Assembly: GCA_028583415.1 (NCBI GenBank)
Contig: CM053266.1
Span: 8,379,932-8,443,931, forward strand
Length of the DNA: 64,000 bases
Direction: 5' to 3'
From: Protea cynaroides
Lineage: Eukaryota > Streptophyta > Magnoliopsida > Proteales > Proteaceae
Below are positions 1 to 10,222 of this stretch, one piece after another. The position numbers were made by a program, and so were the translations under genes. The notes beneath the pieces are model-generated. The model did not search any database, had not been told where the DNA came from, and saw only the letters and a list, made by a program, of their open reading frames with translations. Within the stretch, counting starts at the first letter, position 1. Each line of letters opens with the position of its first letter.

Positions 1-790
1 TCGAACTATACATTGATCCACTAGGATATCCACCCATCATTCAGAACTACGCGGATTCTGATTCCTAGGGGGGCCCATCTAGACAGGGACGTCACTATCT
101 GGGGGTAGGAACACGTAGTCCCTAGGATACGTAGGTGATTTGGGAGAAACCCAAATTTGGATCCACATCTTTAGTCCACTCGGACTATCCATAGATCTAC
201 TTGGATATCCATCCATATTTTAACCCAAATAGGGTTATTCACATTCCAACCCATAAAGGGTTATCCATATTTTGACCCAAATAGGGTTATTCATAGATCA
301 ACTAGGACTATCTATCAGTCCACATGGACTATCCAGATCCTAACCCATAGGATTTCTCATCCATTCAAGCATAAACTTCAACTTGAACAAAGAACTTAAT
401 CATGCACAAGCATAAATCACAGCCATAAACATTAATCACACCTGAACTACGATGGTGAACTTGATTTTCAGAATGATTCCGTAATACGTAGGCAATCTGA
501 TGGATACAGATTCGGTTCAATGATATCAAACCACTTGGTTTGGTTTGGTTTAATAGATAGAGTCTAGCATAGGAAAGGTATAGGAGATCGATTTCGATCG
601 GGCGGTTTGGGTGCCTAACCCCTTCCCATAACTGTAACCTGATGCTTACCCAATCTCTGATGGACCAAAAATCCAATCTAAGGGTCATGAGTCAATCGAA
701 GTCTTACCTTAGGGTGAGATTTCATATTTTCCAAGGTCCTAGACCTTAATCTAGGTGGCGACTTCTAAGATTTTCATCTTTGTCCTCACA
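1..790 (+). repeat. Tat/Ogre-like noncoding fragment
   Basis: No coding frame is credible here. The block holds three short motifs in fixed order that recur elsewhere in this window: GAACTAC...TTGATTTTC...ATACGTAGGCA at 442-500, a GGGTGCCTAACCCCTTCCC motif at 601-640, and GGTCCTAGACC followed by AGGTGGCGACTT at 734-765. The same set occurs at 44181-45443 (plus) and partly at 47136-47300 (minus) and 58741-59051 (plus). From memory these motifs sit in noncoding parts of plant Ty3 elements of the Tat/Ogre group; I could not check this. The block ends abruptly near 790, where homology to the leader of element C begins. Confidence 0.5.
221..300. repeat. Three 27-bp units with palindromic core
   Basis: Three consecutive units of about 27 bp share the near-palindromic core ACCCAAATAGGGTTAT followed by TCA, separated by short AT-rich linkers. 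A shorter relative (ATCCTAACCCATAGGAT) lies near 335-352. Function unknown. Confidence 0.6.
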
Positions 791-1430
791 CCCTAGGTAC
801 CTTGGTACTAACCATGTTATCTGCCAAAACAAAGAAAAACAAAAAATAGATTAGTAATGGTGAAAAACCCAAAAATTTTGACAATATAACGGTATAAATT
901 GGTCAAAAGCCTCACTTTTCACCCATACACTTGGGCAGGAGGACTTACATAGGTCTAAACCATCCTACAAGGCTTATACAGTTGGAAATTTAATTTTGAA
1001 AGATCGAATTTAAAGAAATTTCAATAAATGTGAAAAATCTCAAAAATTAGGTCAAAAGTGGAAAATTTCAAGTTTCTCGATAACCAACCGATGAAACTCG
1101 AATATTTTTAAGGGCTTTCATCCATTGGGTGATCAATAGCAAAAGCCCCTAATAAAAATTAAATTTTTACGGTTAGAAAAAGTTTAATTTGAATAAAACA
1201 ATGTAAATGGACAAAAACCTAGTTTAGAAAGCTTTAAAAATGTGAAACAATAGACAGCATACCTGAAGAGAAGAAGCGGGAGTCACGAACAGAAGATATG
1301 ATCACTAAACAGGTAGGGGTCGATACTATAGCAACTCAGAGAAATGGTTGAGTTGGAAGAAAGGAGAAAGAATGGGAAATGACTCCAAAATCGGGTTTAA
1401 AAACCTGATTCTGGATCGTAGGGTCACAAA
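791..1430 (-). pseudogene. 5' end of the antisense leader gene in element A (truncated)
   Basis: Read on the minus strand, this matches the antisense gene in the leader of element C. It has a promoter-like palindrome (GGGTTTAAAAACCT, 1393-1406), a pyrimidine-rich stretch, a splice donor after TTCAG at 1263, a candidate 442-nt intron (1262 down to 821) ending in TTTTGGCAG, and an ATG at 815-813. The first residues (MVSTKVPR) parallel those of C (MDHTKVPR). The frame then hits a stop and homology ends near 790, so only the start of the gene remains. It runs opposite to gag-pol of the host element. Confidence 0.6.
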
Positions 1431-1434
1431 ATTC

Positions 1435-1710
1435 GACCAAAATGTGCGACCCTACGTCAGACCCTACCAACGACCCTAGCCTCTCGGTGATCTGACAGAG
1501 AGCTAGGGGTCGGACCTAGGGTCGGACAATTACCGACCCTACCATCGACCCTAGCCTCTCGGTGATCTGACAGAGAACCAAGGGTCGGACCTAGGGTTGG
1601 ACATATACCGACCCTACCATCGACCCTAGGCCTCGGTAAGCTGACAGTGTTATTCACGGTCGCATACCCTGGGGTCGCATAAGAACCGACCCTACCATCG
1701 ACCCTATGAT
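1435..1710. repeat. GACCCTA / TAGGGTC motif array in leader of A
   Basis: Dense direct and inverted copies of a GACCCTA/AGGGTCGG word, including two near-identical stretches ending in CTCTCGGTGATCTGACAGAG (the 20-base word at 1481-1500 recurs near 1556-1576). The equivalent leader region of C (29555-29760) has the same array. It lies between gag and the antisense gene, and similar arrays flank the TATA box in the LTRs. Confidence 0.7.
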
Positions 1711-1853
1711 GGAAAATACAGTATTTTGTCAGAATGATCTAAAAAATTTGAAATTTATATTGATTAGTTGGATTTTGGCTTGAGAAAAACTTATATTGAT
1801 TGCCTCACATGTGCTATGATTGTTTACAAACACTACCACCACCAGAACAGGAA

Positions 1854-2551
1854 ATGGCTGAGCGAAGAGTGACCAGACAAAGTCGTAACCCAATTCCACC
1901 ACCACCACCTGTGGAGGAAGACAGCCATATAAATCCTGAAGCACAGGAGAATCTAAATACGGCACCACCAGTAGTTAGTGGCCAGACAAATCCTACAAAC
2001 TTGCCAGCTCCACCTACGGATTTGGCCACAGCCGTAATTTACTTAGCACAACAGCTACAACAAATACAGTAGGTTCAAGTCAATATGCAAGCTGCTATAG
2101 GGATGGCTTTTCCAGCTGTCCATACAACACCTATGCTAGCAGGGCAGGCCAGCACAATACCAAGGGGAAGCATCCGTGAGCATGTTCTGGGCTTGGAAAA
2201 GAAAGTTTACAACGAAGCAGTACAGATTGCTCGAATAATAGAGTCGAGCCAGAAGAAGAGCTACTTTGCTCAAAATAGGGGCATTAAAAGGCCAAACAGA
2301 AATTCATACAACGGAGGGAATACAAGGACATTCAAACCCTTCCGTACTCAAGGCTTTAATGCAGCAGCCAAGACTACTCCAGCAGCTCAACCGCAACAAA
2401 AGCAAAATAATGAATGGAGTAAAATGCTATAACTGCAATCAAGTGGGACATTATTCCAGAGAATGTCCTAAGCCCAGGAAGCAACTACAGCAAGGAAGGG
2501 TTTATGCTGTTACATCTGAGGATGCTGTCGCATCGCCTGTTGTGGTCACAG
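1854..2551 (+). pseudogene. gag: gag of element A, internally deleted
   Basis: The ATG at 1854 opens with MAERRVTRQSRNP, matching the gag start in C. Visible parts are a proline-rich N-terminus, a short segment around RGSIREHVLGLEKKV and the nucleocapsid zinc knuckle CYNCNQVGHYSREC (C-x2-C-x4-H-x4-C) near 2430-2470. Breaks: a TAG stop at 2070-2072 replacing a glutamine of the QQ tract, a one-base insertion near 2415 just before the knuckle, and a large deletion near 2160-2170 that removes the central capsid-like domain present in C (about 28550-29080). The deletion joint lies in GGGGAAGCA, which occurs at both ends of the lost segment in C. No capsid function can remain. Confidence 0.8.
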
Positions 2552-2618
2552 GTATGACCTGAACCTTTCATTTTGAATTACATTGTGAGCATGTAGACTA
2601 AATTAAAACAAATCACAG
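2552..2618 (+). other. Candidate intron between gag and protease (element A, 67 nt)
   Basis: The segment starts GTATGACC after ACAG and ends AATCACAG. It contains a stop (GTATGACCTGA, in the gag frame). Joining 2551 to 2619 gives an open frame from the gag tail (VVTG) straight into protease (IVPINGIPARV). The same arrangement with different lengths is found in C (69 nt) and E (80 nt). A GTGAGCATGTAGA block is shared by all three. Alternative: a stop-plus-recoding region or a short duplication, since TCACAGGTAT flanks both ends in A. Confidence 0.6.
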
Positions 2619-5600
2619 GTATCGTACCTATTAATGGCATACCCGCTAGAGTACGCTTTAATTCTGGATCTACTCATTCTATTTGGAAAGAAGCTGAATC
2701 TACCCCTCAAATCTTTAGACTACAAACTGCTTGTACGATCGCCTATGGGATTAGAAGTGGAATTAGAAAAAGGTTATGGAATATGTCCAATTCTTATTGA
2801 CGAGAAGACTTTAGACGCAACCTTGATTCAACTTGAGATGGCAGACTTTGACGTCATCTTGGGAATGGACTGGTTAGCTTGGCATTCTGAAAACTTTTTA
2901 TGTGCACAAAAGAAGCTGACATTTAAAGACAAGGAAGGAGCAGAGTTTAGTTTTACGGGAACCAAACTTTCCCGTAAACGAAAACTCATCCTCTCTGCAT
3001 TAAAGGCTAGGAAATGCCTCGAGAAAGGAGGAGTTGGATATTTAGTATCAGTGGTCGACCTTACCAAGGAAGCACCACGAATGGAGGATATTGATGTTGT
3101 GCGTGACTTTCCAGATGTATTTCCTGAATAACTACCAGGACTACCACCCGACCGAGCGACAGAGTTCGTTATAGACCTGATACCCAGAGCCGCACCAGTA
3201 TCTAAAGCACCCTATCGAATGGCTCCTACTGAACTGAAGGAATTGAAGGTATATTTATAAGAATTATTGGACAAGGATTACATCAAACCCAGCATATCAC
3301 CATGGGGAGTGCCAGTATTATTTGTAAAGAAGAAGGACGATAGTGTTCGACTGTATATAGACTACCAGGAACTGAATAAGCTGACAATCAAGAATTGGTA
3401 CCCATTGCCTCGGATTGATGACTTGTTCGATTAGTTGCAAGGTGCCAAGGTGTTCTCCAAGATCGATCTTCAGTCAGGATACCATCAGTTGAAGATTAAG
3501 GACGGTGATATTCCAAGGACAGCATTCAGAACAAGATATGGCATTATGAATTTTTAGTCATGTCTTTTGGATTGACTAACACACCCGCAACCTTTATGGA
3601 ACTCATGAATCGAGTATTCCATGATATGTTAGATACGTCGGTCATTGTGTTTATTGATGATATATTGGTCTACTCCAAAGACAAGGAAACTCATGTCATG
3701 AATCTAAGAGCCGCTCTGCAGCGATTAAGGAAAGATAAGCTTTACACCAAATTTACAAAGTGTGAGTTTTGGTTAAATGAAGTCGCTTTCTTAGGCCATG
3801 TTGTATCCGCTGAAGGAATTAAAGTGGATCCTAGCAAGATTGAAGCCATTGTGAAGTGGGATGCACCAAAGAGTGTTGCAGAAATTAGAAGTTTTCTAGG
3901 TCTAGCTGAGTATTATCGACAATTCATGGAAGACTATTCCAGAATTTCCGTACCTCTCACCAGCTTTACTAAGAAGGGAGAAAAGTTTGTTTGGACTGAT
4001 AAATGTGAGAAGAGTTTTCAAACATTGAAGGCTAGATTGATTTCTGCTCCGATCTTGACTATTCCTATTCCAGGACAGCCATTTATCTTGTATACAGATG
4101 CGTCGGGCTTTGGTTTAGGATGTGTACTTATGCAAGGAGAACAAGTAATTGCGTATGCTTCAAGACAACTGAAGACACATGAGAAGAACTATCCCACTCA
4201 TGACTTGGAATTAACGGCAGTAGTACATGCTGTCAAGATATGTAGACATTACTTGTACGGAGATAAATTTTAGATTAAATCAGATCATAAGAGTCGCACG
4301 TATCTTTTTAATCAGAAGGAGTTGAACATGAGACAAAGAAGATGGCTGGAATTATTAAAGGATTATGATTGTGATATCTAGTATCATCCAGGAAAGGCTA
4401 ATGTAGTTGCTGATCACGCTAAGCAGAAAAGCAATGATAAAATCTTAAGGAGAGGTTAACACAACTGCAGCAATGTGTACTACAGGAAAAATGTTTAATT
4501 ACGGTAATGAGCAGTTCGTGATAGATGCACCGGGTGAATCAACCAACCAAGGGCTTATTCATCGATTTTCAAATATGTTCGCAACGTTGAAGATTGTACC
4601 TGATATAATTGATGAAGTGAAAGCAGCTATTAGATCAAATCCTTATCTGAGAACGGTACAAGAAGACATCGAAAAAGGTAGGACTATTCCTGAGTTCACC
4701 TTAGATGATGAAAAGGTACTGAAGTACAAAGGAAGAATATGAATTCCTGAAACAGAAAATTTGGACATTAGACACCGACTAATGAAGGAAGCTCATACCA
4801 CCGCCTATTTGGTACATCCTGGAAGTACAAAGATGTATCATGATTTGAAGAAATTATATTAGTGGAGAGGAATGAAAGCATATGTAGCTAAATTTGTGTC
4901 TCAATGCCTAAATTGTCAGAGGGTGAAGGCTGAACGACAGAGACCTGCAGGACTGTTGCAACTGCTGCCAGAACCAGCATGGAAATGGGATTGCATCACT
5001 ATGGACTTCGTCACTAGGTTACCATTGACTCCTCGAGTAGTTGACACGGTCTGGGTGATTGTAGATCATCTGACTAAGATAGCTCGCTTTATAGCAATAC
5101 GACCACAGTATATCCCGGAGAGGTTAGCCAAACTATATGTGGATAACATTGTCAGATTACATGGTGTACCTGATAGCATTGTGTTCGACAGAGACCCACA
5201 CTTTACTTCAAAGTTTTGGGAAGGATTGCAAAAGGCTATGGGTACAACGTTGAAGTTCAGTACTGCATTCCATCCTCAGACAGACGGACAGTCAGAGCGT
5301 ACCATTCAGATTTTAGAAGACATGCTTCGAGCCTGTGTAATTGATTTTAAAGGATTATGGGGATGAGAAACTACCATTGATCGAGTTCGCCTATAACAAC
5401 AGCTATCAGGCTACTATACAGATGTCACCTTATGAAGCACTGTATGGGAGGAAGTGTCGAACTCCTTTGTTCTGGAATGAAGTTGGTGATCGTAGCATCG
5501 TTGGACCAGAATTTGTTGAAGAGACTTGTCGAGTAGTCAACATTATCAAGGAAAGAGTTAGAACGGCTCAGAATCATCAGAAACAGTATGCAGATACTCG

Positions 5601-6078
5601 ACACAGAGACCTTGAATTTGTCATAGGTGATAAGGTATTCTTGAAAGTATCACCTATGCGGGGTCTAAAACGATTCGGATAGAAAGGGAAGCTACGTCCG
5701 AGATATGTCGGGCCATATGAGATTCTAGCAACGTGGAAAAGTGGCTTATCAGTTAGCACTACCACCATCTATGTCAAGTGTGCATGATGTATTTCATATC
5801 TCCTTATTAAAGAAGTACGTCAGAGATCCAACGCACGTTTTGACAGTAGATCCACCAGATCTAACTGATGATTTGACTTCGAAGTGGCACCAACAGAAAT
5901 CACTAGTCGAAAGGTTCAACGTCTACGTAACCGTCACATATACTATGTTAAAGTCACCTGGAGGAGCCGAGATATAGAAGAGATCACATGGGAAGAAGAG
6001 AATGCTATGCGGAAGCAATATCCTCACCTTTTTGACTCGGAAGGTATGTACAAATTTCGAGGACAAAATTTTTTATAA
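2619..6078 (+). pseudogene. pol: pol of element A (protease, RT, RNase H, integrase, chromodomain)
   Basis: Domain order: protease (NSGSTHS where DSGATHS is usual, so the catalytic Asp reads Asn; a deletion of about 16 bp follows, near 2680), RT (3130-4000; SPWGVPVLFVKKK, FIDDILVYS active site near 3650), RNase H (4080-4420; TDASG, SDHKS), integrase (4780-5400; zinc-binding region with CLNCQ, then DF, DRDPHF, HPQTDGQSE) and a chromodomain at the end. Breaks: TAA at 3129, further stops near 3257, 3433, 4270, 4378, 4740 and 4860, a one-base loss near 3541, shifts near 4415, 5365 and 5735, and a stop near 5680. The sum of lesions indicates an old copy. Confidence 0.85.
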
Positions 6079-6089
6079 GAAGGGGGAGT
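6077..6089 (+). other. Polypurine tract of element A
   Basis: AAGAAGGGGGAGT lies directly before the TGTAAGACCC start of the LTR, where plus-strand priming would occur. The same purine tract precedes the LTRs of B, C, D and F. Confidence 0.8.
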
Positions 6090-8323
6090 TGTAAGACCCA
6101 TATCAAACTAACCTGTCTTACCACCTTGTATCAGGTTTACCTATCATGGTCGAGCCAAGTGGACCAAGTGCGTGAAGAAAATCATAAGACCAAGTATGAG
6201 TCTGACCCAAAAATAGTAAATGTGAGGGTAGGGTCGCATGCCTAAATAGCTAGGGTCGACCCCACCTCAACAGAAGTCCAACCTATGATTTTCTAGTCGT
6301 AGGGTCGCATGACTAGAAAATGTAGGGTCGATGGATCGTGCGATCCTACGTTTGACCCTACGATTTCAGACTAAAATCGTAAATTAGGAAACTTTCCTAA
6401 TTCCAAGGGGTTCTTTCCTAAACTCAATGGGACTTGTTTTGGAGGGTTTTCCTCTATAAATAGGACATCCCTTAGCCTCTTTCACTCCTTTTAGATCCCT
6501 AATTGAAAGTGAGAAAAGAGAGAGAGAAGGAAAAGAAGAAGAAAAGGAAAATTGAAGAAAAGGCTAAGGAAGAGGAGGAAGTTCAGAGAAACCTCTGAAT
6601 CTTAGCCAACCTCAGGTATGAACCTAATTCCCTTCATAAAGTAAGAGCCTAGAATAGATTATGAGGAAGTTAGGATTAAGAGAAACCCAAATCATCCATC
6701 CATGGATGAGTTCCAAAGGAATCCATGGAAGTAATCATCATAGGCAATGGAAAGTTTGTAAAAATCATAGTTATGAGCCATAGAACAATCTTAGAATGGA
6801 CCTACAAGACCACAGGATCGATCACATGCTCTTGGGAAGTCCTAGGGAGGGTGTGGTCACACATAGGGTCGAATGGTAACCGACCCCACGTCCGACCCTA
6901 CCCCTAGGGTCAATTGGTAACTGACCCTAGGTGCTACCCTACCTGCGACCCTACGATTTCAGCTAGTCTAAATTTGTTGGAATTAATTCTAATTTAAATA
7001 TATTGACTTGTTAGGTCTTTCTAGTGATTTAAAGGTGATTCATAAAGCTTGAACGAGGATCTACACTCAATCAAAGGTGAGGGAACAAGACCTAAAGTAA
7101 TCGGTTAATAATAAACTATTTTGTTTATTGAGTCCAACACCATGAATGATTCCATGATTGTATGATTGTAATGTACATATCACATGTCATCCAATATTAC
7201 TGCTAATATTGTTCATACATATTTAATTATATTTATTTATAACATGATGATGATGATGATGCTAGGAATAGGCATGTGAATGTTTGTGTGTGGTTAGTGT
7301 ACTTGATGCGAGTAGGGCATCAGGGGAAGTGTTATGCGGTGTTTGATCTAGACACTTTAGCTCTATCTCTACTCAAGCCTTGTCCACTAACATCGTCGTA
7401 TCACCATTACCTTAGCAAAACTATTACGTCGTAGGGCATTAGGGGAGGTGGTCTCGGACCGTGTAGTCTCTAACTCTGCCGGGGGGCCTTAGCTCTATCT
7501 CTATGGACATATTGAGGGATGCTGGGGTGAGGCCTTGGATACACTGTTTGACATTAGGATTGATTAGTTGCGAGCCCAGTTTGCAAGCCCTTACCAGTAG
7601 GGGCTTACGTATTGGTATGGGTAGGGCATCAGGGGAAGTGTTATGCGGTGTTTAATCAGGACACTTTAGCTCTATCTCTATTCTATGTTGGGGTGGATGT
7701 GGATGTGGATGAAAATGATGTTTGATCCATTGGGTGGGCTTACACACCCTGTGTATAGAGGTGAGGCAGCCACCGAACCTTTCTATAGCACATTGCAAAC
7801 TTATAAATCAGACCAAAGATATGAATTGAATGCATTCATATGTTTATTGCATTGTTTTGTTTACTCATTGAGCCGTGATGCGTGCTCACCCTTTTGACGT
7901 CGAATGCTTTTAGTTGATGATGCAGGTACCACGGTTGAAGACTATATGAATGCTCCTATGTATGGACATGCGGCGGCGATGGACGCTGAAGTTATGGTGG
8001 AGTCACATGATTCATCATGCGAGTGCAACTCTTGTGTTTTCGATTAGAATGTTATTCAATTTATAAAGACAATGTAATTGATTAAATATTTTATTTTATG
8101 TCTTAGTCAATGGAGAATAAGTGGATAATTTATTATTTTATAATTTTTAGACTCTCAGTTCATTAATATAAAGACTTCCGCTATTGTGTATTTACTCTGA
8201 TTATTATTGTGGATGTGTATGGTTTAAGCAAACGGACACAGCCTATTCAAGATCCTGGTTAAACCGTTGATTAATTAACGGTTCATCACACCATTCTAAA
8301 TAGTACGAAATTGGGGTGTGACA
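6090..8323 (+). repeat. 3' LTR of element A
   Basis: It starts TGTAAGACCC after the polypurine tract and ends GGGGTGTGACA, both shared with the other LTRs here (2.2 to 2.4 kb). A TATA box (TATAAATA, 6455-6462) marks the promoter. Upstream (6225-6370) and downstream (6845-6955) are arrays of GACCCTA/AGGGTCG words. A long region near 7250-8040 contains repeated CATCAGGGGAAG and CTCTATCTCTA words; frames there are not coding. The next base begins RNase H sequence of B. Confidence 0.88.
6455..6462 (+). promoter_or_regulatory. LTR TATA box (element A)
   Basis: TATAAATA within CCTCTATAAATAGGAC. The same site is seen at 35516-35523 (D), and on the minus strand at 24233-24240 (C), 19346-19353 (G) and 40925-40932 (F). 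In B it reads TATATGAA and in C's other LTR the T run is one base shorter (near 33898), so those promoters look weakened. Confidence 0.7.
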
Positions 8324-10202
8324 ACTACCCCACTCATGACTTGGAACTAGCAGCAGTAATACATGCTGTCAAGATATGGAGACATTATTTGTATGGAGAG
8401 AAATTTCAGATTAAATCAGATCATAAGAGTCTTACTCATCTTTCAATCAAAAGGAGTTAAACATGAGACAGAGGAGATGGCTGGAATTGCTGAAGGATTA
8501 TGATTGTGATATCCAGTATCATCCAGAGAAGGGTAATGTAGTCGCTAATGCACTAAGTAGAAAAGCAATGAGAAGACCTCAGGAAGAAGATAATACCAAT
8601 GCTGCAATGTGTTATGCCAAAAAAGTATTCAATTGCGACAATGAGCAGTTCGTGATTGATACTTCAGATGGACCAACCAATCGGGGGTTTATTCATCAAT
8701 TCTCAAACATGTTTGCTACATTGAAGATTGTACCTGATCTGATAGTTGAAGTGAAAATAGCTATTAAGTTAGATCCCTATTTAAGAACAGTGAAAGAAGA
8801 CCTTAAAAAAGGTAGGACCAACCCTGACTTCACTTTGGATTCTGAAGAAGTATTAAGATTCAAAGGGAGAGTATGTGTTCCTGAGAATGAAGATTTAGAT
8901 ATTAGACACAGACTAATGAAGGAAGTCCACACCACCGCTTATTCGGTATATCTTGAAAGTACAAAGATGTATCATGATCTGAAGAAAATATATTGGTGGA
9001 GGGGAATGAAGGAAGATGTAGCTAAGTTTGTGTCACAATGCCTAAATTGTCAGCGGGCAAAGGCTGAAAGGCAAAGGCCTATAGGCTTGTTGCAAGCACT
9101 ACCAGAACCAACATGGAAATGGGACTGTATCACTATGGACTTCGTCATCGGGTTACCTTTGACTTCCAGAGTAGTTGACGCAGTCTGGGTGATCGTAGAT
9201 CGTTTGACTAAGATAGCTCGTTTCATAGCTATATGACCTCAGTATACACTAGAGAGGTTAGCTAAGCTGTATGTAGATAATATTGTCAGATTACATGGTG
9301 TACCTGAAGCATTGTGTCCGACAAAGACCCACACTTTACCTCAAAGTTTTGGGAAGGATTACAGAAGGCTATGGGTACAACATTGAAGTTTAGTACCACA
9401 TTCCATCCTCAGACAGACGGACAGTTGGAGCGCACCATTCAAATTTTAGAAGACATGCTCCGAGCTTATGTAATTGATTTTAAGGGATCATGGGATAAGA
9501 AGTTACCATTGGTCGAGTTCGCTTATGACAACAGCTATCAAACTACAATACAGATGTTACCCTATGAAGCACTGTATGGTAGAAAGTGTCGAACTCCTTT
9601 ATTTTGGAACGAAGTTGGAGAGCGTAGTGTTATTGGACCAAAGTTTGTTGAAGAGGCATGTCGAGTGGTCGACATCATCAAGAAAAAAAGTCTAAACAGC
9701 TCAGAACCGTTAGAAACAATATGCGGATAATCGATGAAGAGATCTTGAATTTACCATAGGTAATAAGGTATTTCTAAAAATATCTCCTATGCGTGGTTTA
9801 AAAAGGTTCAAACAGAAGGGAAAGATGTGTCCCAGATATATTGGACCTTATGAAATTCTAGCTAGACGTGAAAAGGTAGTATATCGGTTAGTACTTTCAC
9901 CATCAATGTCTAGTGTACATGATGTATTCCATGTCTCACAACTGAAGAAGTATGTCAGATATCCAACACACGTGTTAACAATGGATCCACCAGATTTGAC
10001 TAAAGACTTGACGTTCGAAGTGGTACCTTTTGAAATCACTAGTCGAAAGGTTCAACGTCTTTGCAACTACGACATCTATTATGTTAAAGTTACTTGGAGA
10101 AGCCAAAATGTGGAAGAAATTACATGGGAAGAAGAAAACACTACGCGGAAGCAATATCCTTACCTATTCGACTCGGAAGGTATGTGTAAATTTCGAGGAT
10201 GA
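8324..10202 (+). pseudogene. pol: Fragment B: RNase H, integrase, chromodomain
   Basis: Starts abruptly inside RNase H (YPTHDLELAAVIHAV equivalent) right after the LTR of A. It runs through the RNase H end, integrase (CLNCQ; SDKDPHF; HPQTDGQ then LE) and the C-terminal chromodomain (VKVTWRSQ...EEITWEEE). One zinc-ligand region is altered: HPGS of the sister copies reads YLES near 8955, so the HHCC finger has probably lost a histidine. Breaks include a frameshift near 8435, a TGA near 9234, a one-base loss near 9310 and shifts near 9690-9730. The missing 5' part may have been on the far side of A if A inserted into B, but A's 5' end is not preserved, so this is inference. Confidence 0.82.
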
Positions 10203-10222
10203 AATTTATGTAAGGGGGGAGT

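Larger units (their letters stand above)
791..8323 (+). mobile_element. Element A: 5'-truncated Ty3 chromovirus (Tekay/Del type)
   Basis: Order on the plus strand: leader (791-1853), gag (1854-2551), an intron-like segment, protease, reverse transcriptase, RNase H, integrase, chromodomain (to 6078), polypurine tract and 3' LTR (6090-8323). The integrase-before-LTR order and a C-terminal chromodomain (VKVTWRS...EEITWEEE...YPHLF) mark a Ty3 chromovirus. The tail and the LTR of more than 2 kb fit the Tekay/Del clade. The 5' LTR, PBS and distal leader are missing; homology to element C stops at about 790. It is defective, with many stops, several frameshifts, a large gag deletion and a mutated protease site. 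The LTR end abuts RNase H sequence of fragment B. Confidence 0.85.

Noticed and set aside
7250..8040. Regular CATCAGGGGAAG and CTCTATCTCTA words as a possible CRISPR-like array
   Set aside because: Spacing is irregular, the words are part of every LTR in the window, and the sequence is plant nuclear DNA.
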